Source of the DNA: Verrucomicrobium sp.
GTDB taxonomy: Bacteria; Verrucomicrobiota; Verrucomicrobiia; Methylacidiphilales; GAS474
Direction of reading: 5' to 3'
Length of the DNA: 64,000 bases
NCBI GenBank assembly: GCA_028283855.1
Contig: JAPWJX010000005.1
Coordinates: forward strand, 209,149-273,148
Positions 54,782 to 64,000 of this stretch are shown here, one piece after another (positions within the stretch are counted from its first letter, which is position 1; every line of letters starts with the position of its first letter). Position numbers and translations under genes: made by a program. The notes under the pieces were generated by a model. The model saw only the letters and a list, made by a program, of their open reading frames with translations, made no database searches and was not told the origin of the DNA.

Positions 54782-55726
54782 TTGAACAGCGATTCGCGCA
54801 TTTTTATCGCCGGGCATCGCGGCTTGGTCGGCTCGGCTTGCTGCCGGGTCTTTCAAAATCACGGATTCCGGAACCTCGTCACCCGGACGCGGCAGGAGGT
54901 CGATCTTCAGGACCGGCAGGCCGTGGACCGTTTCTACAAAGAGGCGAGGCCGGAGTACGTCATCGTCGCGGCGGCAAAAGTCGGCGGCATCGGGGCCAAC
55001 TCCCGCTACCCGGTCGAGTTCCTCGTCGATAACCTGGAGATCGAGATCAACCTGATCCGCGGCGCCTACGAGGCGGGGGTAAAGAAGCTCCTCTTCCTGG
55101 GCAGCTCCTGCATCTATCCGAAGATGGCGGAGCAGCCCATCGCGGAAGAATCGCTCCTGGGCGGCCACCTGGAGCCGACCAACGCCCCCTACGCCATCGC
55201 CAAAATCGCCGGCATCTCCCTTTGCCAGGCCTACGCCCGCCAATACGGGGCCAAGTTCATCTCCGCCATGCCGACGAACCTCTACGGCATCGGCGACAAC
55301 TTCCACCCGGAAAACTCCCACGTCCTGCCCGCCCTCCTGCGCCGCTTTGACGAAGCCGCGCGCCGGGGCGATGCCGAAGTCGTCGTCTGGGGCAGCGGCG
55401 CGCCCCTGCGGGAATTCCTCTTCGCGGACGACCTGGCGGAGGCCTGCCTCTTCCTCCTCCAGAATTACGAGAGTCCGGAGATCCTCAACGTCGGCTACGG
55501 GGAGGATCTCCCCATCAAGGAACTGGCGGAAAAAATCGCCGCCTTGGTCGGCTTTAAGGGGAAGATCGTCTGGGATCGGAGCCGTCCGGACGGAACGCCG
55601 CGCAAGCTGATCGATTCGGCCAAGATCCGCGGTCTGGGCTGGAAGCCCCGCACCTCCCTGGACGAGGGGCTGGCGCAGACTTACGCCTGGTGGCGTTCCC
55701 AGGAACCCGCTCCGGCTTCCGCTTAA
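54782..55726 (+). CDS. fcl: GDP-L-fucose synthase
   Basis: NADPH-dependent epimerase/reductase making GDP-L-fucose from GDP-4-keto-6-deoxymannose. 314 aa. Rossmann motif IFIAGHRGLVGSACC (7-21). The SDR catalytic Ser-Tyr-Lys is in FLGSSCIYPK (Ser108/109) and APYAIAKIAG (Tyr137, Lys141). NLYGIGDNFHPENSHVLPAL is specific to fucose synthase. The start is a TTG at 54782, because a stop codon nine bases upstream excludes longer versions. AAGGAG ends one base before it, an unusually close spacing. A sugar transferase follows seven bases later. gmd is not seen here. Confidence 0.93.
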   Translation: MNSDSRIFIAGHRGLVGSACCRVFQNHGFRNLVTRTRQEVDLQDRQAVDRFYKEARPEYVIVAAAKVGGIGANSRYPVEFLVDNLEIEINLIRGAYEAGVKKLLFLGSSCIYPKMAEQPIAEESLLGGHLEPTNAPYAIAKIAGISLCQAYARQYGAKFISAMPTNLYGIGDNFHPENSHVLPALLRRFDEAARRGDAEVVVWGSGAPLREFLFADDLAEACLFLLQNYESPEILNVGYGEDLPIKELAEKIAALVGFKGKIVWDRSRPDGTPRKLIDSAKIRGLGWKPRTSLDEGLAQTYAWWRSQEPAPASA

Positions 55727-55733
55727 GGCTCTT

Positions 55734-57131
55734 ATGCTGCGCAAGCGCCAGCAGTTCTACTACCAGATCCTCCAGTGCATCGACGCCGCCGTCCTGACCG
55801 GCGCGCTGGCCCTGGCCCATTGGCTCCGCCTTCATCTGCCGAACATCTCCGGCATGGAGCCGACGTGGGAGCTGGGCCCGCTGGGAAACTACCTGTGGCT
55901 CCTGGGCATCATCCTGCCCGCCGGGCCGCTCCTCCTGGAAGTGCAGGACTTTTACCGCATCCCGTTTCCGCAAAGCCGGTGGGTCGTCCTGGGCCGCGTG
56001 GTGCGGGCCGTCTTCTACCTCTGGCTTCTGCTCCTGGGCGTCATCGTCTTCCTGCGCATCCCGGCGGAGAACGTCAGCCGCGGCGTTCTCCTTCTCTTCA
56101 TTCCGGTGGCCGTCTGCCTCATGATGGTCCGGGACGCCGCCTTCCGGCTTTGGTACGTTCGCCAGGGCCTCGTTCGAGCCAAGCGGATCATGCTCTGCGG
56201 CTCCACCAGCCAGCGGGCCCACTGGCGGAAAATGATCGAGACTCACCCGGACCACAATCTGGCCATCTATGCCGAGATCGACCTCCATCAGGACACCTCC
56301 AGCCAGTTCATGGAGGCCCTCCACCGGCACAGCATTGAGATCGTCCTCTTTGAGATCAATCCGGCCATCCTTTCCGAGATCAACGGCGCCATGAAAGTCT
56401 GCGAGTCCGAGGGGATCGAGTCCTGGGTCTCCGCCGACTTCATCACCACCACGCTGGCCCGCCGGGAATTCGACGAATTCCTGGGACAGCCCCTCATCGT
56501 CTTCCGCACCGCCCCGAACGCCGCCTGGCAACTCCTCCTCAAGGGAATGATGGACCGTTGCGGGGCCTTTCTCCTCCTGTTGATTACCGGGCCTTTCCTC
56601 CTCCTGATCGCCTTGGCCATCCGGGTTAGTTACGGTTCCCCCGTCCTGTTCACGCAAATGCGGAGCGGGCGCCATGGCAGACCCTTCGTCATGTATAAGT
56701 TCCGTACGATGGTGAACACGGCGGAACAGAAGCAGGAAGAACTGGCCGCCTTCAACGAAATGGGGGGGCCCGTCTTTAAAATGAGCAACGATCCCCGGGT
56801 AACTCCATTGGGCAAGTGGCTCCGCCGCACAAGCTTGGACGAGTTTCCCCAGCTCTGGAATGTCTTGAGGGGGGAAATGAGCCTCGTCGGCCCCCGGCCC
56901 TTGCCGGTCCGGGAAACCGAAAAATTCAGCGACTACACCCAGCGCCGCCGGTTGAGCGTCAAACCGGGGCTAACCTGCCTCTGGCAGATTGCCGGGCGCA
57001 ACGAGATCAAGGACTTCTCTGATTGGGTGCGCCTGGATCTGGAATACATCGACCACTGGAGCTTCTGGGGGGACCTCCGCATCCTTCTGAAGACCATCCC
57101 CGTCGTCCTTTGGGGGAGGGGGGCCAAGTAG
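55734..57131 (+). CDS. Polyprenyl glycosylphosphotransferase (WcaJ/sugar-transferase family)
   Basis: 465 aa priming enzyme that attaches the first sugar-1-phosphate to undecaprenyl phosphate for a surface polysaccharide. Four or five membrane helices lie at the N-terminus (about 12-135), followed by a nucleotide-binding-like middle (CGSTSQRAHWRKM). The bacterial sugar transferase domain (about 260-465) includes the membrane-insertion helix LLLLITGPFLLLIALAI, the FVMYKFRTM, RVTPLGKWLRRTSLDEFPQL and GLTCLWQIAGRNEI motifs. It is co-transcribed with fcl, which suggests a fucose-containing polymer. Confidence 0.93.
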   Translation: MLRKRQQFYYQILQCIDAAVLTGALALAHWLRLHLPNISGMEPTWELGPLGNYLWLLGIILPAGPLLLEVQDFYRIPFPQSRWVVLGRVVRAVFYLWLLLLGVIVFLRIPAENVSRGVLLLFIPVAVCLMMVRDAAFRLWYVRQGLVRAKRIMLCGSTSQRAHWRKMIETHPDHNLAIYAEIDLHQDTSSQFMEALHRHSIEIVLFEINPAILSEINGAMKVCESEGIESWVSADFITTTLARREFDEFLGQPLIVFRTAPNAAWQLLLKGMMDRCGAFLLLLITGPFLLLIALAIRVSYGSPVLFTQMRSGRHGRPFVMYKFRTMVNTAEQKQEELAAFNEMGGPVFKMSNDPRVTPLGKWLRRTSLDEFPQLWNVLRGEMSLVGPRPLPVRETEKFSDYTQRRRLSVKPGLTCLWQIAGRNEIKDFSDWVRLDLEYIDHWSFWGDLRILLKTIPVVLWGRGAK

Positions 57132-57143
57132 GCAAAATTCTGC

Positions 57144-57171
57144 TTGTCACGGCGGTTGGCTTCTCTACGCT
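57144..57171 (+). promoter_or_regulatory. Possible promoter of rpsO
   Basis: TTGTCA (57144-57149), 16-base spacer, TACGCT (57166-57171), about 20 bases before the rpsO ATG. By-eye match, moderate at best. Confidence 0.35.
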
Positions 57172-57191
57172 AGCCCCCTCACACAAAGAAT

Positions 57192-57455
57192 ATGGAAAAG
57201 AACGAAAAGACCGCTGTGGTCAATGAGTTGAAGCTCCACGAGTCCGACACCGGGTCGGCCGACGTGCAGATCGCCCTCCTCACCCACCGTATCAACGACC
57301 TGACCTCCCACCTTCAGCAGTTTAAGAAGGATCACAGCTCCCGCCGTGGCCTCCTTCGCATGGTCAATCGCCGGCGCAAGCTGCTCGATTACCTTAACGG
57401 GACCAATCCGTCCCGTTATAAGCAGGTGCTGGCCAAGCTGAGCCTGCGCAAGTAA
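57192..57455 (+). CDS. rpsO: 30S ribosomal protein S15
   Basis: Binds the central domain of 16S rRNA early in small-subunit assembly. 87 aa. [19 protein letters not shown] (16-34), [20 protein letters not shown] (about 41-60) and RRKLLDYL are the signature segments. The ATG at 57192 has little Shine-Dalgarno (AAAGAAT). It is followed by a hairpin and then pnp, the classical rpsO-pnp arrangement. Confidence 0.97.
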   Translation: MEKNEKTAVVNELKLHESDTGSADVQIALLTHRINDLTSHLQQFKKDHSSRRGLLRMVNRRRKLLDYLNGTNPSRYKQVLAKLSLRK

Positions 57456-57461
57456 CCGTCG

Positions 57462-57492
57462 CGCCAGTCCTTCGGGACTGGCGTTTTCGTTT
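57462..57492 (+). terminator. Terminator or attenuator between rpsO and pnp
   Basis: Perfect 9-bp stem CGCCAGTCC (57462-57470) with GGACTGGCG (57475-57483), closed by the very stable TTCG tetraloop, then TTTTCGTTT. In E. coli the rpsO-pnp region carries a partial terminator and processing sites; here that is inference. Confidence 0.8.
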
Positions 57493-57507
57493 ACAGACAG
57501 CGCGCGT

Positions 57508-57525
57508 GGCGCCCTTGGGGGGCGC
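57508..57525 (+). promoter_or_regulatory. Hairpin in the pnp leader
   Basis: GCGCCC (57509-57514) can pair with GGGCGC (57520-57525) in the 164-base leader between rpsO and pnp. PNPase in E. coli is autoregulated through RNase III cleavage of its leader hairpin; whether this one serves that role is unknown. Confidence 0.4.
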
Positions 57526-57619
57526 TCCGCTCAGTTTAAGTCACTTCTCTCTGCGGATCGGTCACGCTCCCCGTGCCCAGGCCCGCATCCACTCATACAA
57601 AAATAAGGAAATAATACAT

Positions 57620-59743
57620 ATGGATACCGCAACCCGCCTCTCGACCCAGTTCGGGGCCAATCAGATCACCTTCGAAACCGGCAAGCTCGCCAAACTGGCC
57701 GACGGCGCCGTCACCGTCACCTACGGCGAGACCATGGTCATCGTCACGGCCGTCTCCGCCACCACCATCAAGCAGGGCCAGGACTTCTTCCCCCTGACCG
57801 TCGAATACCGCGAGCGCGCCGCCGCCGTCGGCCGCATCCCCGGCGGCTACTTCCGCCGTGAGGGCCGCCCCTCCGAGAAGGAAATCCTCACCTGCCGCAT
57901 GACGGACCGCCCGCTCCGCCCCCTCTTCCCGAAGGGCTACCTCTACGACACCCAGATCATCACCACCCTCCTCTCCGCGGACGGCGTGAATGACCCCGAC
58001 ATCCTGAGCATCAACGGCGCCTCCGCCGCCCTCATGGTCTCCGACATTCCCTTCGCCGGCCCCATCGGCGCCACGCGCGTCGGCCGCGTCGACGGCAAGC
58101 TCGTCATCAACCCCACCCATGAGCAGCGCTCCATGAGCGACCTGGACCTCGTCTACGTCGGCACGGAGAAGGAAGTCCTCATGATCGAAGGCAGCGCCGA
58201 AGAGCTGCCCGAGGAAGAGTTCAACGCCGCCCTGGAATTCGCCCAGAAGGAAATCCAGGCCGTCGTCTCCCTGCAGAAGGAACTGGCCGCCAAGGCCGGC
58301 AAGGCCAAGCGCCAGGTGCCCCTCTTCACCGTCGGCCAGGAACTGCTGGAAATCGCCTACTCCGTCGCGGGCGACCGCATCGAAGGGGCCATCTACACCC
58401 CCCGCAAGGTCGAGCGCCAGAAGAACGTCGACGCCCTCAAGGCCGAGGTGAAAGCCAAGATCCTGGAAGCCCATCCCACGGCCACCGACTTTGAGATCAG
58501 CTCCGCCTTCGACTACCTGCAGAAGAAGGCCTTCCGCAAGAGCGTCCTGGAAGGCGGCAAGCGCGCCGACGGGCGCGGCGCCAATGACATCCGCCAGCTC
58601 TCCGGCGAGACCGGCATCCTGCCGCGCTCCCACGGTTCCTCCCTCTTCGCCCGCGGCGAGACCCAGGCCGTCTGTCTGGCCACCCTGGCCTCCGTCAGCG
58701 AAGCCCAGGAGCTCGACGGCTACACCGGCGGCGAGACCAGCAAGCGCTTCATCCTCCACTACAACTTCCCGCCGTTCAGCGTGGGCGAGACGGGCCGCGT
58801 CGGCGGCCTGAACCGCCGCGAGATCGGCCACGGCGCGCTCGCCGAGCGCTCCATCCTGGCCGCCCTCCCCAGCGAGAGCGACTTCCCCTACGCCATCCGC
58901 GTCAGCTCCGAGGTGATGGAGTCCAACGGCTCCACCTCCATGGCCTCCGTCTGCGGCGGCGTCCTGGCCCTCCTGGACGCGGGCGTGCCCCTGAAGGCCC
59001 CCGTCGCCGGCATCTCCGTCGGCCTCGTCACCGAGTTCCAGAACGACCAGATGGTGAAGCACCTCCTGCTCGACGACATCATCGGCAGCGAAGACCACTT
59101 CGGCGACATGGACTTCAAGCTCTGCGGCACCGGCACCGGCGTCACCGGCTTCCAGCTGGACCTCAAGCTCCCCGGCATCCCGCTCTCCCTCCTGAAGGAC
59201 GCCGTGGCCCGCGCGAAGACCTCCCGCACCAAGATCCTGGCCTTCATGGACACCGTCATCAAGGGGCCGAAGGAGCTGTCCAAGTACGCTCCGCGCATCC
59301 ACACCCTGCGCATCGACCCGGACAAGATCGGCCTCCTCATCGGGCCCGGCGGCAAGACCATCAAGAGCATCACCGCGGAAAGCGGCGCCGAAATCAACAT
59401 CGAGGACGACGGCACCGTCATGATCTACTGCAACAACGCCGAGGGCATGGAAGTGGCCCAGCAGATGATCAGCGACCTGACCGGCGAGGTCGAGGTGGGC
59501 AAGCTCTACCGCGGCCGCGTTACCGGCATCAAGGAATTCGGCTGCTTCGTCGAGATCATGCCCGGCCGCGAAGGCCTGGTCCACATCTCCGAGCTTTCCG
59601 ACACGAACGTGCGCCGCACCGAGGACGCCGTGAAGATGGGCGAGGAAGTCTGGGTCAAGTGCATCGGCGTGGACGACCGCAACCGCGTGAAGCTCAGCCG
59701 CAAGGCCGCCCTCAAGGAACGCGCCGCCACGGCCGCCAACTAA
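57620..59743 (+). CDS. pnp: Polyribonucleotide nucleotidyltransferase (PNPase)
   Basis: Trimeric 3'-5' phosphorolytic exoribonuclease of the degradosome. 707 aa, normal length. Two RNase PH domains (about 10-225 and 310-540) have [20 protein letters not shown] in the first and [20 protein letters not shown] (active site) in the second. A KH domain follows ([15 protein letters not shown]), then an S1 domain ([20 protein letters not shown]). The ATG at 57620 has AAGGAA nine bases upstream; longer frames upstream cover only the leader. The peroxiredoxin gene follows after 13 bases. Confidence 0.97.
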   Translation: MDTATRLSTQFGANQITFETGKLAKLADGAVTVTYGETMVIVTAVSATTIKQGQDFFPLTVEYRERAAAVGRIPGGYFRREGRPSEKEILTCRMTDRPLRPLFPKGYLYDTQIITTLLSADGVNDPDILSINGASAALMVSDIPFAGPIGATRVGRVDGKLVINPTHEQRSMSDLDLVYVGTEKEVLMIEGSAEELPEEEFNAALEFAQKEIQAVVSLQKELAAKAGKAKRQVPLFTVGQELLEIAYSVAGDRIEGAIYTPRKVERQKNVDALKAEVKAKILEAHPTATDFEISSAFDYLQKKAFRKSVLEGGKRADGRGANDIRQLSGETGILPRSHGSSLFARGETQAVCLATLASVSEAQELDGYTGGETSKRFILHYNFPPFSVGETGRVGGLNRREIGHGALAERSILAALPSESDFPYAIRVSSEVMESNGSTSMASVCGGVLALLDAGVPLKAPVAGISVGLVTEFQNDQMVKHLLLDDIIGSEDHFGDMDFKLCGTGTGVTGFQLDLKLPGIPLSLLKDAVARAKTSRTKILAFMDTVIKGPKELSKYAPRIHTLRIDPDKIGLLIGPGGKTIKSITAESGAEINIEDDGTVMIYCNNAEGMEVAQQMISDLTGEVEVGKLYRGRVTGIKEFGCFVEIMPGREGLVHISELSDTNVRRTEDAVKMGEEVWVKCIGVDDRNRVKLSRKAALKERAATAAN

Positions 59744-59756
59744 GGAACCGGTAGCC

Positions 59757-60236
59757 ATGCCTCTTCCCGTCGGCAGCAAGGCCCCGGACTTCGTCCTCAA
59801 GACGAAGACGGCCGAGGGCCTCGTGGACGTCCGCCTTTCCGACTTTGCCGGAAAGCAGAACGTGGTGCTGGTCTTCTTCCCGCTGGCCTTCACCAGCGTC
59901 TGCACGCAGGAGCTGTGCGACCTCTCCTCCGGCCTGGCGTCCTACAAGGACGTCAACGCCCAGGTCCTCGGCATCAGCGTGGACAGCCCGTTCACCCAGG
60001 AAATCTTCGCGCAGAAGGAGAAGATCGCCTTCCCCCTCCTGAGCGACCTGAACAAGGAAACGGCCAAGGCCTACGACGTCGTCTTCCGCAACCTGGCCGG
60101 CATCGGCGACACCTCGGCCCGCGCGGCCTTCGTCGTCGACAAGGAGGGAACCATCGCCTACAGCGAGCAGACCCCCACGCCCAAGGACCTGCCGAACTTC
60201 GCCGCGGTCAAAGAGACCCTGGCCAAGCTGAAGTAA
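59757..60236 (+). CDS. Peroxiredoxin (AhpC/TSA family)
   Basis: Thiol peroxidase that reduces hydrogen and organic peroxides. 159 aa. The peroxidatic cysteine is Cys49 in AFTSVCTQELC, with Cys54 nearby; the FPLAFTSVCTQEL pattern resembles AhpE/1-Cys types. Partner thioredoxin or mycothiol-like reductant unknown. AAGGAA lies nine bases before the ATG. It ends just before a bidirectional terminator facing tyrS. Confidence 0.93.
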   Translation: MPLPVGSKAPDFVLKTKTAEGLVDVRLSDFAGKQNVVLVFFPLAFTSVCTQELCDLSSGLASYKDVNAQVLGISVDSPFTQEIFAQKEKIAFPLLSDLNKETAKAYDVVFRNLAGIGDTSARAAFVVDKEGTIAYSEQTPTPKDLPNFAAVKETLAKLK

Positions 60237-60253
60237 GGGATTCCTTAGCAAAG

Positions 60254-60288
60254 AAAAAGGCGCTCCGGATACCGGAGCGCCTTTTTTT
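60254..60288. terminator. Bidirectional intrinsic terminator
   Basis: AAAAAGGCGCTCCGG (60254-60268) pairs with CCGGAGCGCCTTTTT (60272-60286), 3-base loop, with a T-run on both strands. It serves the converging peroxiredoxin (+) and tyrS (-) transcripts. Confidence 0.9.
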
Positions 60289-60304
60289 GTGCCGTCTTTG
60301 ACGG

Positions 60305-61459
60305 CTACGCCTTCACCTTGGCGAAGAAGCGCTTGCCGCACTTCACCACCGTCTCGGTGGAGCAATCGATCGGGGCCATGGGGTCGACGACTTTCTCTCC
60401 CGCCACGGTGACGCCGCCCTGGGTGATGAGGCGGCGCGCCTCGCTGCCGCTGGAGGCGGCCTTGATCTCCTGCAGGAGCTTCGCCAGCGGGAGCTTGTTC
60501 TCGGAAAGGGTGAAGGACGGGATCTCGTCCGGCAGCTGGTGCTGGGAGAAAACCTTCTCAAACCCCTCGCGCGCCTGGCGGGCGGCTTCCCCGTTGTGGA
60601 AGCGGGTGACGAGGCGGGCGGCCAGCTGTTTTTTGGCTTCCATGGGATGCAGGGACTTGTCCAGCTCCTCGCCCAGGAGGATCGGGTACCAGCGGGCCAT
60701 CAGCTCGTCGGAGATGCCCATCACCTTTCCGAACATGTCGGCGGGCGTGTCGTTGACGGCGATGTAGTTGCCCAGCGATTTGCTCATCTTGTTCACCCCG
60801 TCTGTCCCTTCCAGAAGGGGCAGGGTCAGGACGACCTGCGGCGGCTGGCCGGTCTGCTCCTGCATGTCGCGGCCGATGAGGAGGTTGAAAAGCTGCTCGC
60901 TGCCGCCCAGCTCCACGTCGGCGCGGACCTCCACGGAGTCCCAGCCTTGGAGGAGGGGGTAGGTCAGCTCGTGCATGGCGATGGGCTTGCCCGCCTCCCG
61001 GCGCTCCTGGAAGTCGCGCCGCTGAAGCATCTGGGTGGCGCTGCCGCGCCGCTGGAGCTGGAGTAGGTCGACGGCGGTCATCTTGTTGAACCAGGTGCCG
61101 TTGTAGACCACCTCCGTCTTGGCGGGGTCCAGGACCTTGAAGGCCTGGTCCTGGTAGGTGGCGGCGTTGGCGGCGATGGCTTCCCGGGAAAGTTCCGGGC
61201 GGGTGGAATCGCGGCCCGTGGGGTCGCCGATGGAAGCGGTGAAGTCGCCGATGATGAGGACGGCGTGGTGGCCGAGGTCCTGGAACGCGCGCAGCTTCAG
61301 GAGCGGCACGGTGTGGCCCAGGTGGATGTCCGGCGCGGTCGGGTCGACGCCGAATTTCACCCGCAGGGGGCGGCCCAGGGCCAGCTTCTTGGCCAGCTCC
61401 TCCTTGGAGTGGACGTGTTCGGTGCCGCGGGTGAGGGCGGCGAGGGGGTCTTGGGTCAT
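60305..61459 (-). CDS. tyrS: Tyrosyl-tRNA synthetase
   Basis: Class I aminoacyl-tRNA synthetase. 384 aa. GVDPTAPDIHLGHTVPL carries the HIGH-type motif HLGH (46-49). GGSEQLFNLLIGRDMQ and VNKMSKSLGNYI (KMSKS 224-228) follow. The C-terminal S4 domain (about 320-384) includes SSGSEARRLITQGGVTVAGE. This is the TyrZ-like branch with the C-terminal S4 fold. It has its own start ATG at 61459; the rpsA terminator lies just upstream. Confidence 0.95.
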   Translation of the reverse strand: MTQDPLAALTRGTEHVHSKEELAKKLALGRPLRVKFGVDPTAPDIHLGHTVPLLKLRAFQDLGHHAVLIIGDFTASIGDPTGRDSTRPELSREAIAANAATYQDQAFKVLDPAKTEVVYNGTWFNKMTAVDLLQLQRRGSATQMLQRRDFQERREAGKPIAMHELTYPLLQGWDSVEVRADVELGGSEQLFNLLIGRDMQEQTGQPPQVVLTLPLLEGTDGVNKMSKSLGNYIAVNDTPADMFGKVMGISDELMARWYPILLGEELDKSLHPMEAKKQLAARLVTRFHNGEAARQAREGFEKVFSQHQLPDEIPSFTLSENKLPLAKLLQEIKAASSGSEARRLITQGGVTVAGEKVVDPMAPIDCSTETVVKCGKRFFAKVKA

Positions 61460-61475
61460 GAAAGGGGGGATAAAG

Positions 61476-61510
61476 AAAAAAGGGCGGGCGGATGATCCGC
61501 CCGCCCTTTT
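61476..61510 (-). terminator. Intrinsic terminator of rpsA
   Basis: GGGCGGGCGGA (61482-61492) and TCCGCCCGCCC (61496-61506), with flanking A/T runs; on the minus strand the T-run follows the hairpin. Located between the rpsA stop and the tyrS start. Confidence 0.88.
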
Positions 61511-61534
61511 GGGGATGGTCCGAAAGGACGAGCC

Positions 61535-63214
<1,680 letters not shown>

Positions 63215-63346
63215 GGATATGTCTTTCCTCCCCTTTTTGCGTTCATTTTCCGGCTTTTGGGGAAAAGGCCGCCCGCGCGCCGGAGGGAGATGAAAGAGAT
63301 AGGACCGGCGTCCTGCGGGCTGGAACCTGATCCAGCCGGAAGGGCG

Positions 63347-63374
63347 ATCCTACGCGTTCCGCAAAACCCCGCAA
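63347..63374 (-). promoter_or_regulatory. Possible promoter of rpsA
   Basis: On the minus strand TTGCGG (63374-63369), 16-base spacer, TAGGAT (63352-63347). It predicts a leader of about 130 bases containing a perfect 7-bp hairpin (63318-63324 with 63331-63337). rpsA is autoregulated at its leader in E. coli; a parallel is only inference. Confidence 0.35.
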
Positions 63375-63377
63375 GCC

Positions 63378-63788
63378 TTAATCATCAACCGGTAAACGCA
63401 TCTCCACGACGGCCCGCTGGGCCCCGTCCCCGTTGGTGGCGTCAAAGGGGATGAATTTGTCCATGGGCAGGACGACGCTTTGCCAGGGGGACTCGTAGAG
63501 GACGGCGTTTTCCTCTCCCAGGAAGCGGACGCGGACCTGGACGGTCAGGGGCCGCTCCGTGAGGTTGCGGATCTGGCAGGTCACTTTCAGGCTGCCCTGG
63601 CCGTCGGAATAGGCGTGGAAGTCGCCGATGTCGATTTTCTTTCCCAGGGCGGCGTCTAAGGCCTGGAAGGAGGCGGCGTTATCGGTGGGCAGCGGGGTCC
63701 AGCCTTCGCCCGGGCCCTTGCGCATGGCGGGGCCGGGGGCGCTGGAGCAGGCGGCCAGGAGGAGGGCGATGAGGAGCAGGCCCCTCAT
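63378..63788 (-). CDS. YcfL-like lipoprotein (DUF1425-like)
   Basis: 136 aa. The signal peptide MRGLLLIALLLAAC ends in a lipobox LAAC (Cys14). The mature ~110 residues form an immunoglobulin-like beta sheet with GSLKVTCQIRNLTERPLTVQ, then RVRFLGEENAVL. This fits the YcfL/DUF1425 family, lipoproteins often near LpoB or cell-wall genes. Function uncertain. The start overlaps the acyltransferase stop (ATGA), so it is translationally coupled. Confidence 0.65.
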   Translation of the reverse strand: MRGLLLIALLLAACSSAPGPAMRKGPGEGWTPLPTDNAASFQALDAALGKKIDIGDFHAYSDGQGSLKVTCQIRNLTERPLTVQVRVRFLGEENAVLYESPWQSVVLPMDKFIPFDATNGDGAQRAVVEMRLPVDD

Positions 63789-64000
63789 GAGATCTTGGCG
63801 ATTTCCGCCATGATCAGATGGGCCAGCTCGGCGTAGCCTTCCTTCCCTTTGGCCGCGAGTTCCTCATAGGGCGGGGTGAAGGGCTTGCCGATGGAGACGC
63901 GCAGGGGGTGGCGGTTGAGTTTTTTCCCGCCCATGGGCAGTGCCTCGTAGGAGCCGAAGAGGCGGACGGGCAGGATGGGCACCCCGGCCTTGGCCGCGAC
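63785..64000 (-). CDS. 1-acylglycerol-3-phosphate acyltransferase-like protein (C-terminal fragment)
   Basis: Only the last ~71 residues are visible; the 5' part lies beyond 64000. AGVPILPVRLFGSYEALP is the PlsC motif IV region that ends the acyltransferase domain (typically GVPIVPVxxxG). The following RHPLRVSIGKPFTPPYEEL is the usual downstream strand. It probably acylates lysophosphatidic acid in phospholipid synthesis. It overlaps the lipoprotein start. Confidence 0.8.
   Translation of the reverse strand, partial: VAAKAGVPILPVRLFGSYEALPMGGKKLNRHPLRVSIGKPFTPPYEELAAKGKEGYAELAHLIMAEIAKIS

Noticed and set aside
54737..55744. Long N-terminal extension of the ArnT-like gene
   Set aside because: It is the antisense of fcl; the membrane protein begins at 54736.
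57593..59905. 770-codon open frame on the minus strand opposite pnp
   Set aside because: Antisense shadow of a textbook PNPase gene; composition is low-complexity and there is no start signal.

Overview
The window is a GC-rich (roughly 65 % by eye), gene-dense bacterial chromosome segment. It encodes about 61 proteins, and no stretch over 300 bases lacks a gene. I see no rRNA, tRNA, CRISPR array, insertion sequence, prophage or integrase. The gene set suggests a Gram-negative bacterium, most likely of the Verrucomicrobiota/PVC lineage. Evidence for this is the LPS-export ATPase LptB, many lipoproteins and an outer-membrane-type barrel, a DUF1800/DUF1501 pair, a proton-pumping pyrophosphatase, a glycine-rich RRM protein, and a six-domain ribosomal protein S1. 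The phylum call is inference from gene content, not from a marker tree.

Layout. 1-4797 (-): an operon of DUF151 nuclease, FGGY sugar kinase, panC, secreted N-acetylmuramoyl-L-alanine amidase and a PAS sensor kinase cut by the window edge. 4816-8365: speA, a secreted EEP-fold phosphoesterase, and a convergent YqaA-like membrane protein. 8366-15420 (+): an orphan terminator and promoter, then gap-pgk-tpiA-secG and an Opp-type peptide importer (binding protein plus two permeases, no ATPases). 15362-16635: class IV aminotransferase and an RluE-like pseudouridine synthase. 16616-24998 (-): the tight string lptB-prmA-pcrA followed by three glycosyltransferases, two of them tandem paralogues with a GlfT2-like three-part architecture. 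25083-26803 (+): metallo-beta-lactamase-fold hydrolase and a beta-hydroxyacid dehydrogenase. 26987-29662 (+): glycine-rich RRM protein, BaiN/YhiN flavoprotein, tRNA dihydrouridine synthase. 29517-33561 (-): AI-2E-type transporter, glycosyltransferase, polysaccharide deacetylase, RluA. 33682-36539 (+): DUF1800 and Tat-exported DUF1501. 36536-40608 (-): hppA, nagZ and two diverged small secreted proteins that share a 15-bp upstream repeat. 40684-44344 (+): TMTC-like membrane/TPR protein, an ATP-grasp-like unknown and two small orphans. 44435-48712 (+): sucC (frameshifted), sucD, citrate synthase, and a barrel protein. 48729-50268 (-): lipoprotein and YggS. 50303-53100 (+): LysR regulator, YkgJ cysteine cluster, nadB. 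53090-57131: ArnT-like transferase (-), GDP-fucose synthase and a WcaJ-type sugar transferase (+). 57192-60236 (+): rpsO, pnp, peroxiredoxin. 60305-64000 (-): tyrS, rpsA, YcfL-like lipoprotein, and a PlsC fragment.

How the genes work together. Most of the window is core metabolism (lower glycolysis, TCA entry and succinyl-CoA synthetase, NAD and pantothenate synthesis, polyamines), RNA modification and translation. Woven through it are three surface-glycan neighbourhoods: the three-gene glycosyltransferase string, the deacetylase/glycosyltransferase pair, and the fucose/priming-transferase pair with an ArnT-like enzyme. Translational coupling by ATGA/GTGA overlaps is common. The least explained items are the glycosyltransferase triplet, the duplicated small secreted proteins with their repeat, the ATP-grasp-like protein, and the orphan terminator before gap. 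I did not find a clear new defence or mobile system.
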